From positions 1 to 59,667 of the forward strand of contig JAHLFO010000100.1 of assembly GCA_018883785.1 (NCBI GenBank): a DNA stretch of 59,667 bases. Direction: 5' to 3'. The translations under genes and the position numbers were made by a program. The notes under the pieces are model-generated. The model did no database searches, had not been told where the DNA came from, and was given only the letters and a program-made list of their open reading frames with translations. Within the stretch, counting starts at the first letter, position 1, and each line of letters begins with the position of its first letter. This DNA comes from Candidatus Bacteroides intestinipullorum. Lineage in GTDB: Bacteria; Bacteroidota; Bacteroidia; Bacteroidales; Bacteroidaceae. Positions 44,980 through 53,467 of this stretch are shown in pieces.

Positions 44980-45976
44980 GGGCGGCAGCATCCTCATCAC
45001 CGGTGCCAGTGGCTTCATCGGCAGTTTTCTGGTGGAAGAAGCCGTGCGCCGGGGTTTTGAAACCTGGGCGGGCGTCCGTGCCACGAGTAGCCGGGCCTAC
45101 CTTCAGGATCCGCGTATCCGCTTTCTCGAGCTGGACTTTGGCCGGCCCGATGCCCTGCGCCGTCAGCTTGCCGAGCAGGAACGCTTTGACTACATCGTCC
45201 ATTGTGCGGGCGTCACCAAGTGCATTGATCCCGCCGACTTCGAGCGTGTGAACCATCGTCAGACGTGCGACTTCATCGACGCCCTGCGCGAGCTGGATCT
45301 CGTGCCCCGGCAGTTCATCTTCATCAGCACGCTCAGTGTCTTCGGTCCTGTGCACGAGCGTGACTATCGTCCCATCTTGGAGACCGACACGCCCTGTCCC
45401 AACACCGCCTACGGACGCAGCAAGTTGAAGACCGAGCAATACCTGCAAAGCCTCGATGGGTTTCCCTATGTCATCTTCCGTCCCACGGGCGTCTACGGTC
45501 CCCGCGAACGGGATTACTACGTCATGGCGCAGAGCATCCGTCAACATGTGGATGTGGCTGCCGGATTCCGTCGCCAGGACCTGACCTTTGTCTACGTGGC
45601 CGATGTGGTGCAGGCCGTCTTCCTCGCCATCGAGAAGGGAGTGATGCGCCGTGCCTACTTCCTGTCCGACGGGCAGGTGTACAGCAGCCGCACCTTCTCC
45701 GACCTGCTGATCCGTGAAATGGGAAATCCGTGGGTTATCCGTCTGAAATTTCCTTTGTTTGCATTAAAAACCGTATCTTTGTGCGCGGAATGGTGGGCGA
45801 AGCGGCATCACAAGACCAGCACGCTCAACCGCGACAAGTATCACATTATGAAACAGCGCAACTGGCGGTGCGACATCGGCCCCGCGGTCCGCGAGCTGGG
45901 CTATGCCCCCGCTTACGACCTGGACCGGGGCGTGCGCCTGGCCGTGGCGTGGTATAAGGAAAACGGATGGTTATAG
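44963..45976 (+). CDS. NAD-dependent epimerase/dehydratase-type reductase (possible sphingoid or ceramide reductase)
   Basis: The 337-residue protein is a short-chain-type extended dehydrogenase: ILITGASGFIGSFLVEE for NAD(P) binding, FIFISTLSVFGP, and the YGRSKLKTE catalytic motif (Tyr-x3-Lys). Bacteroidota 3-ketosphinganine reductases are annotated as epimerases of this kind, and the next gene is a PAP2-type protein overlapping its end by 10 bases. A role in sphingolipid synthesis is therefore possible but not established. Sugar nucleotide modification is the alternative. The start in the heptamer repeat is discussed separately. Confidence 0.8.
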   Translation: MKNEESGGSILITGASGFIGSFLVEEAVRRGFETWAGVRATSSRAYLQDPRIRFLELDFGRPDALRRQLAEQERFDYIVHCAGVTKCIDPADFERVNHRQTCDFIDALRELDLVPRQFIFISTLSVFGPVHERDYRPILETDTPCPNTAYGRSKLKTEQYLQSLDGFPYVIFRPTGVYGPRERDYYVMAQSIRQHVDVAAGFRRQDLTFVYVADVVQAVFLAIEKGVMRRAYFLSDGQVYSSRTFSDLLIREMGNPWVIRLKFPLFALKTVSLCAEWWAKRHHKTSTLNRDKYHIMKQRNWRCDIGPAVRELGYAPAYDLDRGVRLAVAWYKENGWL

Positions 45977-46932
45977 ACATATTCAAGCGCGTGGAGACCT
46001 ACAAGGGGCTGTTCGCGATAGAGAAGATTTCGCTGATATACAACCTGCTGACGTCGTTGCTGATTGTCCTCCTCTACGACCGGATGGACCATCCGGCGTC
46101 GATGTTGTGGGACCGCGTGCTCATTGCCGCCGTCACCTTCGTGCTGATGTACCTCTATCGGCTGGCACCATGCAAGTTTGCTTCCTTCGTGCGGGTGGTG
46201 GTACAGATGTCGTTGCTGTCCTATTGGTATCCGGACACGTACGAGTTCAATCGCCTGTTCCCCAACCTGGACCACCTCTTTGCGGCGGCAGAGCAAAGCC
46301 TCTTCGGCGGGCAGCCGGCCATCTGGTTCAGCCAATGCTTGCCCGAGATGTGGGTCAGCGAGCCGCTCAATCTGGGCTACTTCTTCTACTATCCGATGAT
46401 GCTCGTCGTCGTGTTGTGGTACTTCATTTACCGCTACGACCTGCTGGAGAAGATTTCCTTTGTCATCATCACGTCGTTCTTCATTTACTACCTCATCTAT
46501 ATCTTCCTGCCTGTGGCGGGGCCGCAGTTCTACTTCCCGGCCATCGGTGCGGACAACGTGGCGCAGGGAGTCTTCCCCGCCATCGGCGATTACTTCAACC
46601 ACCATCGGGAGTTGCTGCCGGGTCCCGGCTACGAGCATGGCTTCTTCTACAGTCTGGTGGAGAGTTCGCAGCAAGTGGGCGAGCGCCCTACGGCGGCTTT
46701 CCCCAGTTCGCACGTGGGTATCTCCACCATCCTGATGATCATGGCATGGCGGGGCAGCAAGTATCTGTTCGTATGCCTGTTGCCGCTCTATCTGCTGCTG
46801 TGTGGCGCGACGGTGTATATCCAGGCACATTATGTCATCGATGCCATTGCCGGCTTCCTGTCTGCCTTCGTGCTCTATTGGGCGGCGACGTGGCTGTTCA
46901 AGAAAGGGTTTGCACGGAGTGCGTCCTGCTGA
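45967..46932 (+). CDS. PAP2-family membrane phosphatase/transferase (PAP2_3 type, possible IPC-synthase relative)
   Basis: The 321-residue protein has about six helices, with the PAP2 motifs GERPTAAFPSSHVGIST and QAHYVIDAIAGF, the catalytic His residues of acid-phosphatase chemistry. The preceding segment LPVAGPQFYFPAIGADN and the layout resemble the PAP2_3 subgroup that includes inositolphosphoryl-ceramide synthases. It overlaps the epimerase gene by ten bases, so the two are translationally linked. It probably works on a lipid phosphate or transfers a head group on the outer side of the inner membrane. Confidence 0.85.
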   Translation: MVIDIFKRVETYKGLFAIEKISLIYNLLTSLLIVLLYDRMDHPASMLWDRVLIAAVTFVLMYLYRLAPCKFASFVRVVVQMSLLSYWYPDTYEFNRLFPNLDHLFAAAEQSLFGGQPAIWFSQCLPEMWVSEPLNLGYFFYYPMMLVVVLWYFIYRYDLLEKISFVIITSFFIYYLIYIFLPVAGPQFYFPAIGADNVAQGVFPAIGDYFNHHRELLPGPGYEHGFFYSLVESSQQVGERPTAAFPSSHVGISTILMIMAWRGSKYLFVCLLPLYLLLCGATVYIQAHYVIDAIAGFLSAFVLYWAATWLFKKGFARSASC

Positions 46933-46982
46933 CAGCCTGATAAAAATCTTGCCTTCGTGAACAACCTTTTCTGCAAAATTGT

Positions 46983-46990
46983 TATCTTTG
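46983..46990 (+). promoter_or_regulatory. -7 box of aqpZ
   Basis: TATCTTTG (followed by G) lies 31 bp before the aquaporin start codon. No TTTG was found at the expected distance. Confidence 0.55.
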
Positions 46991-47020
46991 GTGCGAATTA
47001 ACTTTTAAATCATCAGGTTT

Positions 47021-47707
47021 ATGAAAAAGTACATGGCAGAAATGGTGGGGACCATGGTCCTCGTGTTGATGGGTTGCGGCAGTGCGGTCTTTGCAGGTCA
47101 TGCCGCAGGCGCGGTGAGCGCAGGTGTCGGAACTTTGGGTGTGGCTTTGGCCTTCGGCTTGGCTGTGGTGGCCATGGCCTATACCATCGGTGGCATATCG
47201 GGTTGTCATATCAATCCCGCCATCACGTTGGGTGTCTGGCTGTCCGGACGGATGAGCGGCAAGGATGCGGCGATGTATATGCTGTTTCAGGTGATTGGTG
47301 CAGTCATCGGTTCGGCCATCTTGTGGGCTTTGGTGGCCACGGGGGCGCATGGCGGGCCGACAGCTACGGGGAGCAACTCGTATGCGGATGGCATGATGCT
47401 TCAGGCATTCTTGGCCGAGGCGGTGTTCACGTTCATCTTTGTCTTGGTGGTGTTGGGCACGACGGACGGCAAGAAGGGGGCAGGCAATCTGGCCGGACTG
47501 GCCATAGGCTTGACACTGGTGCTGGTCCATATCGTCTGCATTCCCATCACGGGTACTTCGGTCAATCCTGCACGAAGCATTGGCCCGGCTCTGTTTGAGG
47601 GTGGACGGGCGTTGGCCCAGTTGTGGCTTTTCATCGTGGCTCCGTTTGTGGGTGCGGCGGTGAGTGCGCTGGTGTGGAACGCCATCGGCAGCAGCGAGAA
47701 GCGGTGA
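47021..47707 (+). CDS. aqpZ: Aquaporin Z-type water channel
   Basis: The 228-residue protein is a MIP-family channel with six helices and the two NPA boxes HINPAITLG and SVNPARSIG. The residues before the second box (VHIVCIPITGTSVNPARS), with an aromatic/arginine filter including this last Arg, favour water over glycerol. It moves water across the inner membrane. It stands alone and ends at a terminator shared with polA. Confidence 0.95.
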   Translation: MKKYMAEMVGTMVLVLMGCGSAVFAGHAAGAVSAGVGTLGVALAFGLAVVAMAYTIGGISGCHINPAITLGVWLSGRMSGKDAAMYMLFQVIGAVIGSAILWALVATGAHGGPTATGSNSYADGMMLQAFLAEAVFTFIFVLVVLGTTDGKKGAGNLAGLAIGLTLVLVHIVCIPITGTSVNPARSIGPALFEGGRALAQLWLFIVAPFVGAAVSALVWNAIGSSEKR

Positions 47708-47733
47708 GCGAATCGGATTATGTGTAACCCCAA

Positions 47734-47776
47734 AAGAGAGGGCGTGTCAATGCAGTGGATTGACACGCCCTCTCTT
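47734..47776 (+). terminator. Bidirectional terminator between aqpZ and polA
   Basis: Seventeen-base perfect arms AAGAGAGGGCGTGTCAA and its complement (47734-47750, 47760-47776) around a 9-nt loop. Flanking A and T runs suit both directions. Confidence 0.85.
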
Positions 47777-47798
47777 AGTTTCTATGTGTTTGCGGGGA

Positions 47799-50603
47799 TT
47801 AATGGGCTTCCAGCCAGTTTCGTCCCCAGCCGCAGTCGGCCTTGAGGGGTACCTGCATGGGGCAGGCGTTTTCCATCTCTTCCAGTACAATCTGTTGCAC
47901 GTGCTCCTTCTCTTCCAGCGGGACGCTGAAGTTCAGTTCGTCGTGTACTTGCAGAATCATCTTGGCTCGCAATCCCTCCTCCGTGAAGCGGCGGTAGATT
48001 CGTGCCATGGCCACCTTGATGATGTCTGCCGCACTGCCTTGTATGGGAGCGTTGATGGCGTTTCGCTCGGCATAGCCGCGGACGGTGGCGTTGCGCGACG
48101 TGATGTCCGGCAGGAATCGCTTGCGGTGGAAGAGGGTCTCCACGTAGCCCTGCGTGCGGGCTATCTCGATGCTGCGGTCCATGTAGGCTTTCACTTTGGG
48201 ATAGGTGGCAAAGTAGCCCTCGATAAGCTCCTTGGCCTCCTGGCGCGACACGCCCATGCGCTCGGCCAGCCCGAAGGTGGAGATGCCGTAGATGATGCCG
48301 AAGTTGGCCGTCTTGGCCTTGCGTCGCATGTCCGCACTCACTTGGTCAATCTCTACCTTATATATCTTTGCAGCGGTGGCGGCGTGGATGTCGTGCCCGC
48401 TACGGAATGCCTCGATCATGTGCTCGTCGCCGCTGAGGTGGGCCATGATGCGTAACTCAATCTGTGAATAGTCCGCCGAGAAGAACTCGCATCCATCGTC
48501 CGGGATGAATGCCTTGCGGATTTCCTTGCCGTCATCATCGCGCACGGGGATGTTCTGTAGGTTGGGGTTGCTGGAGCTAAGTCGGCCGGTAGCAGTGACG
48601 GCTTGGTTGAACGAGGTGTGGATGCGTCCTGTGCGCGGGTTGATGAGCTGGGGCAGGGCATCGACGTAGGTGCCCAGCAGTTTCTTCAAACCACGATGTT
48701 CCAGGATGCGGCTCACCACGGGGTGTTTCGTGCTGAGGCTTTCCAATACTTCTTCGGAGGTGACGTACTGGCCGGTCTTGGTCTTCTTAGGTTTGTCGGC
48801 AATCTTCAGGTGGTCGAAGAGTACTTCACCTACTTGTCGTGGCGAGGCGATGTTGAAGGTTTCGCCCGCCAGGCGGTAGATGTCCTGCTCGATCTCTGCC
48901 AGGCGAGCACTGAAGAGGCGCGATGTCTCGTGCAAGGCTTCCGTGTCGATGCGCACGCCGTTTGTCTCCAGGTTGACCAGGACGGGCACAAGGGGCATTT
49001 CGATTTCGTAGAACAGGCGGGAGGCGTTGTGGACTTCCATTTCCCGCTCCAGCACGTTTTTCAGGCGGAGAGTGATGTCGGCGTCTTCGCAGGCGTAGCG
49101 GTAGACGTCGGCAGGTGGCAGGTCGCGCATGGATTTCTGTCCTTTGCCGCGCGGCCCGATGAGTTGGTCGATATGGATGGTGCGGTAGTGTAAGTAGACT
49201 TCGGCCAGGTAGTCCATGTTGTGCCGCAGTTCGGGTTGCAGGACGTAGTGGGCCAGCATGGTGTCGAATAAGGGACCCGCCACGTTGATGCCGTAGTTGT
49301 GGAGGACGATGAGGTCGTACTTGATGTTCTGTCCCACCTTCAGGCTTTGCGGATTCTCGTAGAGAGGGCGCAGGAGTTCGGCCCGTCGCAGGGCTGCTGA
49401 CCGGTCAGACGGGAAGGGGACATACCAGGCTCGACCTTCGGCATCGCTGAAGCTGGCACCCACCAGTTCGGCCTCCATCGGCTCGGTACTTGTTGTCTCC
49501 GTGTCTATTGAGAGAATTTTCGTTGTCAGCAACTTTTGAACCCAATTACGGATTTCATCCTCGGTATCAATCAATTGATAGTCTGCTGGGCACGTTTCAA
49601 GGCTATCGAGATTTTGATTTTCGGCATCGTTCGTCCTCTCGGTCGGAGAAATCGCAAACAAATCGCCTTGGACGGCGGTTTCCGATTGGGCAAAGAGCGG
49701 GCCGGCATCGGCTACAGGGGTAGGAGCGGATTTCCGGAGGATACGGTCGGCCAGCGTGCGGAACTCCAGTTCGTTGAAAATCTGGCGCAGGGCTTCCGCG
49801 TCGGGTTCCTTGCGTACCAAGGCATCCATGTCCAGTTCGATGGGTACATCGGTCTTGATAGTAGCCAGGAATTTGGAGAATCGGATTTGTTCCTTGTTGG
49901 CTTCGACTTTGTTTCGCAGTGCGCCCTTCAATGTTTCGGCGTGCTCCAGCAGGTTCTCGATGCTGCCGAATTGGGCAATGAGTTTCTGTGCAGTCTTTTC
50001 ACCTACGCCAGGGCAGCCGGGGATGTTGTCCGCCGCATCGCCCATCAGGCCCAGCATGTCGATGACTTGGCTGGTGTCTGCGATACTGAACTTGGCCTTT
50101 ACCTCTTCCGGTCCCATGATTTCAAAGCCGCCGGTATGTTTGGGGCGGTACATGTATACCGTGCCACCTACCAGTTGACCATAGTCCTTGTCCGGGGTCA
50201 TCATGTACGTCGGGATGCCACGTCGTCCGGCTTCGGTGGCCAAGGTACCGATGACGTCGTCGGCTTCATAGCCGGGTACCTCCAAGATAGGGATGCGGTA
50301 GGCTCGGATAATGTCCTTGATGATGGGCACAGAGAGGCGGATAGTCTCCGGCGTCTCCTCGCGCTGGGCTTTGTATTGGGCGTATGCTTCGTGGCGAAAT
50401 GTGGGTCCTGCCGGGTCGAAAGCTACACCGATATGGGTGGGGTTCTCTTTTTTCAGCACCTCCTCGAGCGTGTTGACGAAGCCCATCACGGCCGAAGTGT
50501 TGACCCCTTTGGAGTTGACGCGCGGGTTCTTGATGAACGCATAATAAGCGCGGTAGATTAGCGCATACGCGTCTAACAGGAAGAGTTTGTCGGTTAAATT
50601 CAT
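47799..50603 (-). CDS. polA: DNA polymerase I
   Basis: The 934-residue protein has three domains. The 5'-3' exonuclease (LFLLDAYALIYRAYYAF, YEADDVIGTLATEA) lies at 1-290. The 3'-5' proofreading domain, with the DxE pair intact in LSIDTETTSTEP, spans about 350-540. The polymerase follows with motif A DYSQIELRIMAHLSGDE, motif B KTANFGIIYGISTFGLAERM and motif C QVHDELNFSV. It fills gaps after repair and primer removal. The start was set at MNLTDKLFLL (50603). The frame extends 11 codons upstream without a family match. It diverges from the polyprenyl synthase gene. Confidence 0.98.
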   Translation of the reverse strand: MNLTDKLFLLDAYALIYRAYYAFIKNPRVNSKGVNTSAVMGFVNTLEEVLKKENPTHIGVAFDPAGPTFRHEAYAQYKAQREETPETIRLSVPIIKDIIRAYRIPILEVPGYEADDVIGTLATEAGRRGIPTYMMTPDKDYGQLVGGTVYMYRPKHTGGFEIMGPEEVKAKFSIADTSQVIDMLGLMGDAADNIPGCPGVGEKTAQKLIAQFGSIENLLEHAETLKGALRNKVEANKEQIRFSKFLATIKTDVPIELDMDALVRKEPDAEALRQIFNELEFRTLADRILRKSAPTPVADAGPLFAQSETAVQGDLFAISPTERTNDAENQNLDSLETCPADYQLIDTEDEIRNWVQKLLTTKILSIDTETTSTEPMEAELVGASFSDAEGRAWYVPFPSDRSAALRRAELLRPLYENPQSLKVGQNIKYDLIVLHNYGINVAGPLFDTMLAHYVLQPELRHNMDYLAEVYLHYRTIHIDQLIGPRGKGQKSMRDLPPADVYRYACEDADITLRLKNVLEREMEVHNASRLFYEIEMPLVPVLVNLETNGVRIDTEALHETSRLFSARLAEIEQDIYRLAGETFNIASPRQVGEVLFDHLKIADKPKKTKTGQYVTSEEVLESLSTKHPVVSRILEHRGLKKLLGTYVDALPQLINPRTGRIHTSFNQAVTATGRLSSSNPNLQNIPVRDDDGKEIRKAFIPDDGCEFFSADYSQIELRIMAHLSGDEHMIEAFRSGHDIHAATAAKIYKVEIDQVSADMRRKAKTANFGIIYGISTFGLAERMGVSRQEAKELIEGYFATYPKVKAYMDRSIEIARTQGYVETLFHRKRFLPDITSRNATVRGYAERNAINAPIQGSAADIIKVAMARIYRRFTEEGLRAKMILQVHDELNFSVPLEEKEHVQQIVLEEMENACPMQVPLKADCGWGRNWLEAH

Positions 50604-50665
50604 AGATTTGTCTTTTTTTTCGTGGTAAAAGTACAAAGAAAATACCGTATTCGCCGTTTTATTAT

Positions 50666-50673
50666 TACTTTTG
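50666..50673 (+). promoter_or_regulatory. -7 box of the polyprenyl synthase gene
   Basis: TACTTTTG lies about 18 bp before the ATG at 50691, so the leader would be short. The frame that starts at 50622 crosses this box and is not the gene start. Confidence 0.55.
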
Positions 50674-50690
50674 TGCTCAAATATCTGTAT

Positions 50691-51665
50691 ATGGACCGTT
50701 CATCTTTAATTATTGCACCGATTATCGGGGAGATGGAGGACTTCAAGCGTTTGTTTGGGGAATCGCTTTCCAGCTCCAATCTTTTGCTGCAACAAGTCAT
50801 TGCGCACATCCGGCAAAAGAACGGGAAGATGATGCGCCCGATGCTGGTCTTGCTGGCCGCCAAGTTGCTGGACGAGGTCAAGCCCGCTACCCTTCATGCG
50901 GCTGCATCGCTGGAGTTGCTGCATACGGCCAGTCTGGTACACGACGATGTGGTGGATGACAGCACGGAACGTCGCGGGCAGCTGTCGGTGAATGCCCTGT
51001 TCAACAACAAAGTGGCAGTCCTCGCCGGCGATTATCTCTTGGCAACAGCATTGGTACAAGCCGGACTGACGCGCAGCCTTGGCATTGTCGACCTCATATC
51101 TGCACTGGGCCGTGAGTTGGCCGAAGGGGAGTTGTTGCAGCTCTCTAATGTCCGCAACGAGAAGTTCTCCGAGGAGGTTTATTTCGAGGTTATTCATAAG
51201 AAGACGGCAGCCCTTTTTGCCGCTTGTACCAAGGCGGGAGCCTTGTCGGTCGGGGCCGATGCGGAGAAGACTGAGTTCCTGCGCCGTTTTGGCGAGTATA
51301 TCGGCCTTTGTTTCCAGATTCGTGACGATATCTTCGATTATTATGAAAGCAAGGAGATAGGCAAGCCTACGGGCAATGACATGCTGGAAGGCAAACTGAC
51401 CCTGCCAGTGCTCTATGCGCTCAATTCTACTTGTGATGAAGAGGCTTCAGCTTTGGCTGTACGAGTCAAGGCAGGCAAAGCCACGGCGGATGAAATCGCC
51501 CGTTTGATCACTTTTGCCAAGCAACATGGCGGTATCGAGTATGCCATTCAGAAGATGGATAATTACCGGGACAAGGCGTTGGAACTTTTGTCGTTCGCTC
51601 CTGCCAATGATGTGACGGACGCCTTGGCGGCTTACATCAATTACGTGGTGGAAAGGGAGAAATAA
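50691..51665 (+). CDS. Long-chain polyprenyl diphosphate synthase
   Basis: The 324-residue protein has both aspartate-rich motifs (LVHDDVVDDSTERRG and QIRDDIFDYYESKEIGKPTG) and the LAGDYLLATAL segment of trans-polyprenyl synthases (IspB type). It chains isopentenyl units for the side chain of menaquinone. The product length is not fixed by sequence. It is a single gene with a terminator after it. Confidence 0.92.
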   Translation: MDRSSLIIAPIIGEMEDFKRLFGESLSSSNLLLQQVIAHIRQKNGKMMRPMLVLLAAKLLDEVKPATLHAAASLELLHTASLVHDDVVDDSTERRGQLSVNALFNNKVAVLAGDYLLATALVQAGLTRSLGIVDLISALGRELAEGELLQLSNVRNEKFSEEVYFEVIHKKTAALFAACTKAGALSVGADAEKTEFLRRFGEYIGLCFQIRDDIFDYYESKEIGKPTGNDMLEGKLTLPVLYALNSTCDEEASALAVRVKAGKATADEIARLITFAKQHGGIEYAIQKMDNYRDKALELLSFAPANDVTDALAAYINYVVEREK

Positions 51666-51691
51666 AGGCGATTTCGGCCTATTCTACATAA

Positions 51692-51762
51692 AAAGGCGCG
51701 GATTACGTGGAGAAACACGGGTGGTTTATTCACCGTGAGACTTCTGCGTAATCCGCGCCTTT
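51692..51762 (+). terminator. Long hairpin between the polyprenyl synthase gene and deoC
   Basis: Arms AAAGGCGCGGATTACG (51692-51707) and CGTAATCCGCGCCTTT (51747-51762) pair perfectly over 16 bp. A smaller stem (CACGG...CCGTG) sits inside. It ends both converging transcripts and belongs to the GGCGCGG hairpin family. Confidence 0.8.
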
Positions 51763-51775
51763 GTGTACTACCGGT

Positions 51776-52678
51776 TCAGAAGAACTTCGTTTCCTGTCCC
51801 AAGATGTCTGAGAGCAGCAGATTGGCCAGGCGGCTTGTGCCCAGGCGGAAGTAGAAGTTGTTCAGCCACTCTTCGCCCAGCACTTCACGGACGATGGTGT
51901 AGTAGGTGAGAGCATCTTCCACGGTGTTCAATCCGCCTGCCGGCTTGAAGCCCACGCGGCGTCCTGTCTGTTCGTAGTATTCCTTGATGGCTTGGCACAT
52001 CACATAGGCGGCTTCCGGTGTGGCGGCAGGTTGTTGTTTGCCCGTGGATGTCTTGATAAAGTCCGCACCTGCATACATGGCCAGGATGGAGGCTTTCTTG
52101 ATGTTCGTTGCTGTCTTCAGTGCACCCGTTTCCAAGATGACTTTCAGGCGGTGCGTCTTGCATGTCTCCTTCAATTCCTCGATTTCATCGCACATCGCTT
52201 CATAGTCGCCCGCCAGGAATTTGCCCACGGAGATGACAATATCTATTTCAGAGGCTCCGTCTGCCAAGGCCATGGCCGTTTCGGCGATTTTCACTTCCGG
52301 GAAGGTCTGCGATGAGGGGAATCCACCCGATACGCAGGCTATCTGCACGTCTTCTACCTCTAACGTATCGCGCACGATTTCGGCAAAGTTGGGGTAGACG
52401 CAGATGGCAGCCACATTCTTCAAGTCGGGATACTCCTCGTCAAAGCGGTTGACGTTTTGTGTGAAGCGCATCACGCTTTCATCGTTGTCCTCGCTGCGCA
52501 GGGTGGTGAGGTCGATGCAGTTGAAGAGGAATTTTTTCACCTCCGGCGTGTCGTATTCTTCACGCTTCTTTGTGATGATTTCGGCCACTTTTGCGGCGAT
52601 GGCAGCATCGTCCAGCTGGATGTCGTACTTGCCCAGAGCGGCATCATACTTGCTTTGGGTGGTTTCATTCGTTTGCAT
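51776..52678 (-). CDS. deoC: Deoxyribose-phosphate aldolase
   Basis: The 300-residue protein is a class I aldolase with the Schiff-base Lys in ADFIKTSTGKQQP and the second Lys in RVGFKPAGGLNTVED, plus the acidic SEIDIVISVGKFLAGDYEAM. It cleaves 2-deoxyribose 5-phosphate in nucleoside breakdown. It starts 14 bases before the mazG stop, so the two overlap. It is last in a leftward operon from mnmG. Confidence 0.95.
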   Translation of the reverse strand: MQTNETTQSKYDAALGKYDIQLDDAAIAAKVAEIITKKREEYDTPEVKKFLFNCIDLTTLRSEDNDESVMRFTQNVNRFDEEYPDLKNVAAICVYPNFAEIVRDTLEVEDVQIACVSGGFPSSQTFPEVKIAETAMALADGASEIDIVISVGKFLAGDYEAMCDEIEELKETCKTHRLKVILETGALKTATNIKKASILAMYAGADFIKTSTGKQQPAATPEAAYVMCQAIKEYYEQTGRRVGFKPAGGLNTVEDALTYYTIVREVLGEEWLNNFYFRLGTSRLANLLLSDILGQETKFF

Positions 52679-53009
52679 GGTTGTCTCCTTTTAGTTTGGG
52701 GTTATTGATATGCCGGGCGCGGTCGCGGTCGGTCTTCTTCTGCAAGGTCTTTGCGAAGGCGTCGGTCAGGCTGACGCCCGTCTGGTTGGCGATGCAGAGC
52801 AGGACCCACAACACGTCTGCCAGCTCTTCTTCCAAGTTGTCTTTTTCGCCAGCCTTGAACGATTGGTCGCCGTAGCGGCGGGCCATGACGCGGGCCAGTT
52901 CGCCTACTTCTTCGGTCAGTACGGCCATGTTGGTCAGTTCGCTGAAGTAGCGCACGCCGTAGGTGCGGATCCAGGCGTCCACTTGTTGTTGTGCTTCTTC
53001 CAGTGTCAT
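52665..53009 (-). CDS. MazG-like nucleotide pyrophosphohydrolase
   Basis: The 114-residue protein has the EExxE...D motif of the MazG/all-alpha NTP pyrophosphohydrolase fold: LTEEVGELARVMAR, then NLEEELADVLWVLLCIANQ. It probably hydrolyses non-standard nucleoside triphosphates. It overlaps deoC by 14 bases and follows dtd by five. Confidence 0.9.
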   Translation of the reverse strand: MTLEEAQQQVDAWIRTYGVRYFSELTNMAVLTEEVGELARVMARRYGDQSFKAGEKDNLEEELADVLWVLLCIANQTGVSLTDAFAKTLQKKTDRDRARHINNPKLKGDNHANE

Positions 53010-53014
53010 AGTTC

Positions 53015-53467
53015 CTATTCTTTGTTTTTGGTGTCGATACAGATGGTCACAGGGCCGTCGTTCAGCAGCTCTACTTTCATGTCAGCGCCGAATTCACCCG
53101 TTTCGACGGGCTTGCCCAAGGCCAGGCCGAGTGCTGAGCAGAATTGTTCGTAAAGCGGGACAGAGATTTCGGGCCTTGCGGCGCGGATGTACGAGGGGCG
53201 GTTGCCTTTCTTGGTGGAAGCGTGCAAGGTAAATTGGCTGACGACCAAGATGTCGCCCTTTGTCTCCAAGATGGATCGGTTCATCACGCCGTTTTCATCG
53301 TCAAAGATGCGCAGATTGACTATCTTACGGCACAGCCAGTCGATGTCCTCCGTGTCGTCACTGTCTTCGATGCCGACCAGTATCAGCATTCCTTTCCCAA
53401 TGGCGGACTTCTGCTGGCCGTTGATGGTGACGGAAGCGTGTGTCGTGCGTTGTATGACTACTCTCAT
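53015..53467 (-). CDS. dtd: D-aminoacyl-tRNA deacylase
   Basis: The 150-residue protein has the two DTD motifs, SQFTLHASTKKGNRPSY and NDGPVTICIDT, and the N-terminal MRVVIQRTTHASVTINGQ. It frees tRNAs wrongly charged with D-amino acids or glycine. Its start overlaps the uvrC stop by four bases. Confidence 0.97.
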   Translation of the reverse strand: MRVVIQRTTHASVTINGQQKSAIGKGMLILVGIEDSDDTEDIDWLCRKIVNLRIFDDENGVMNRSILETKGDILVVSQFTLHASTKKGNRPSYIRAARPEISVPLYEQFCSALGLALGKPVETGEFGADMKVELLNDGPVTICIDTKNKE

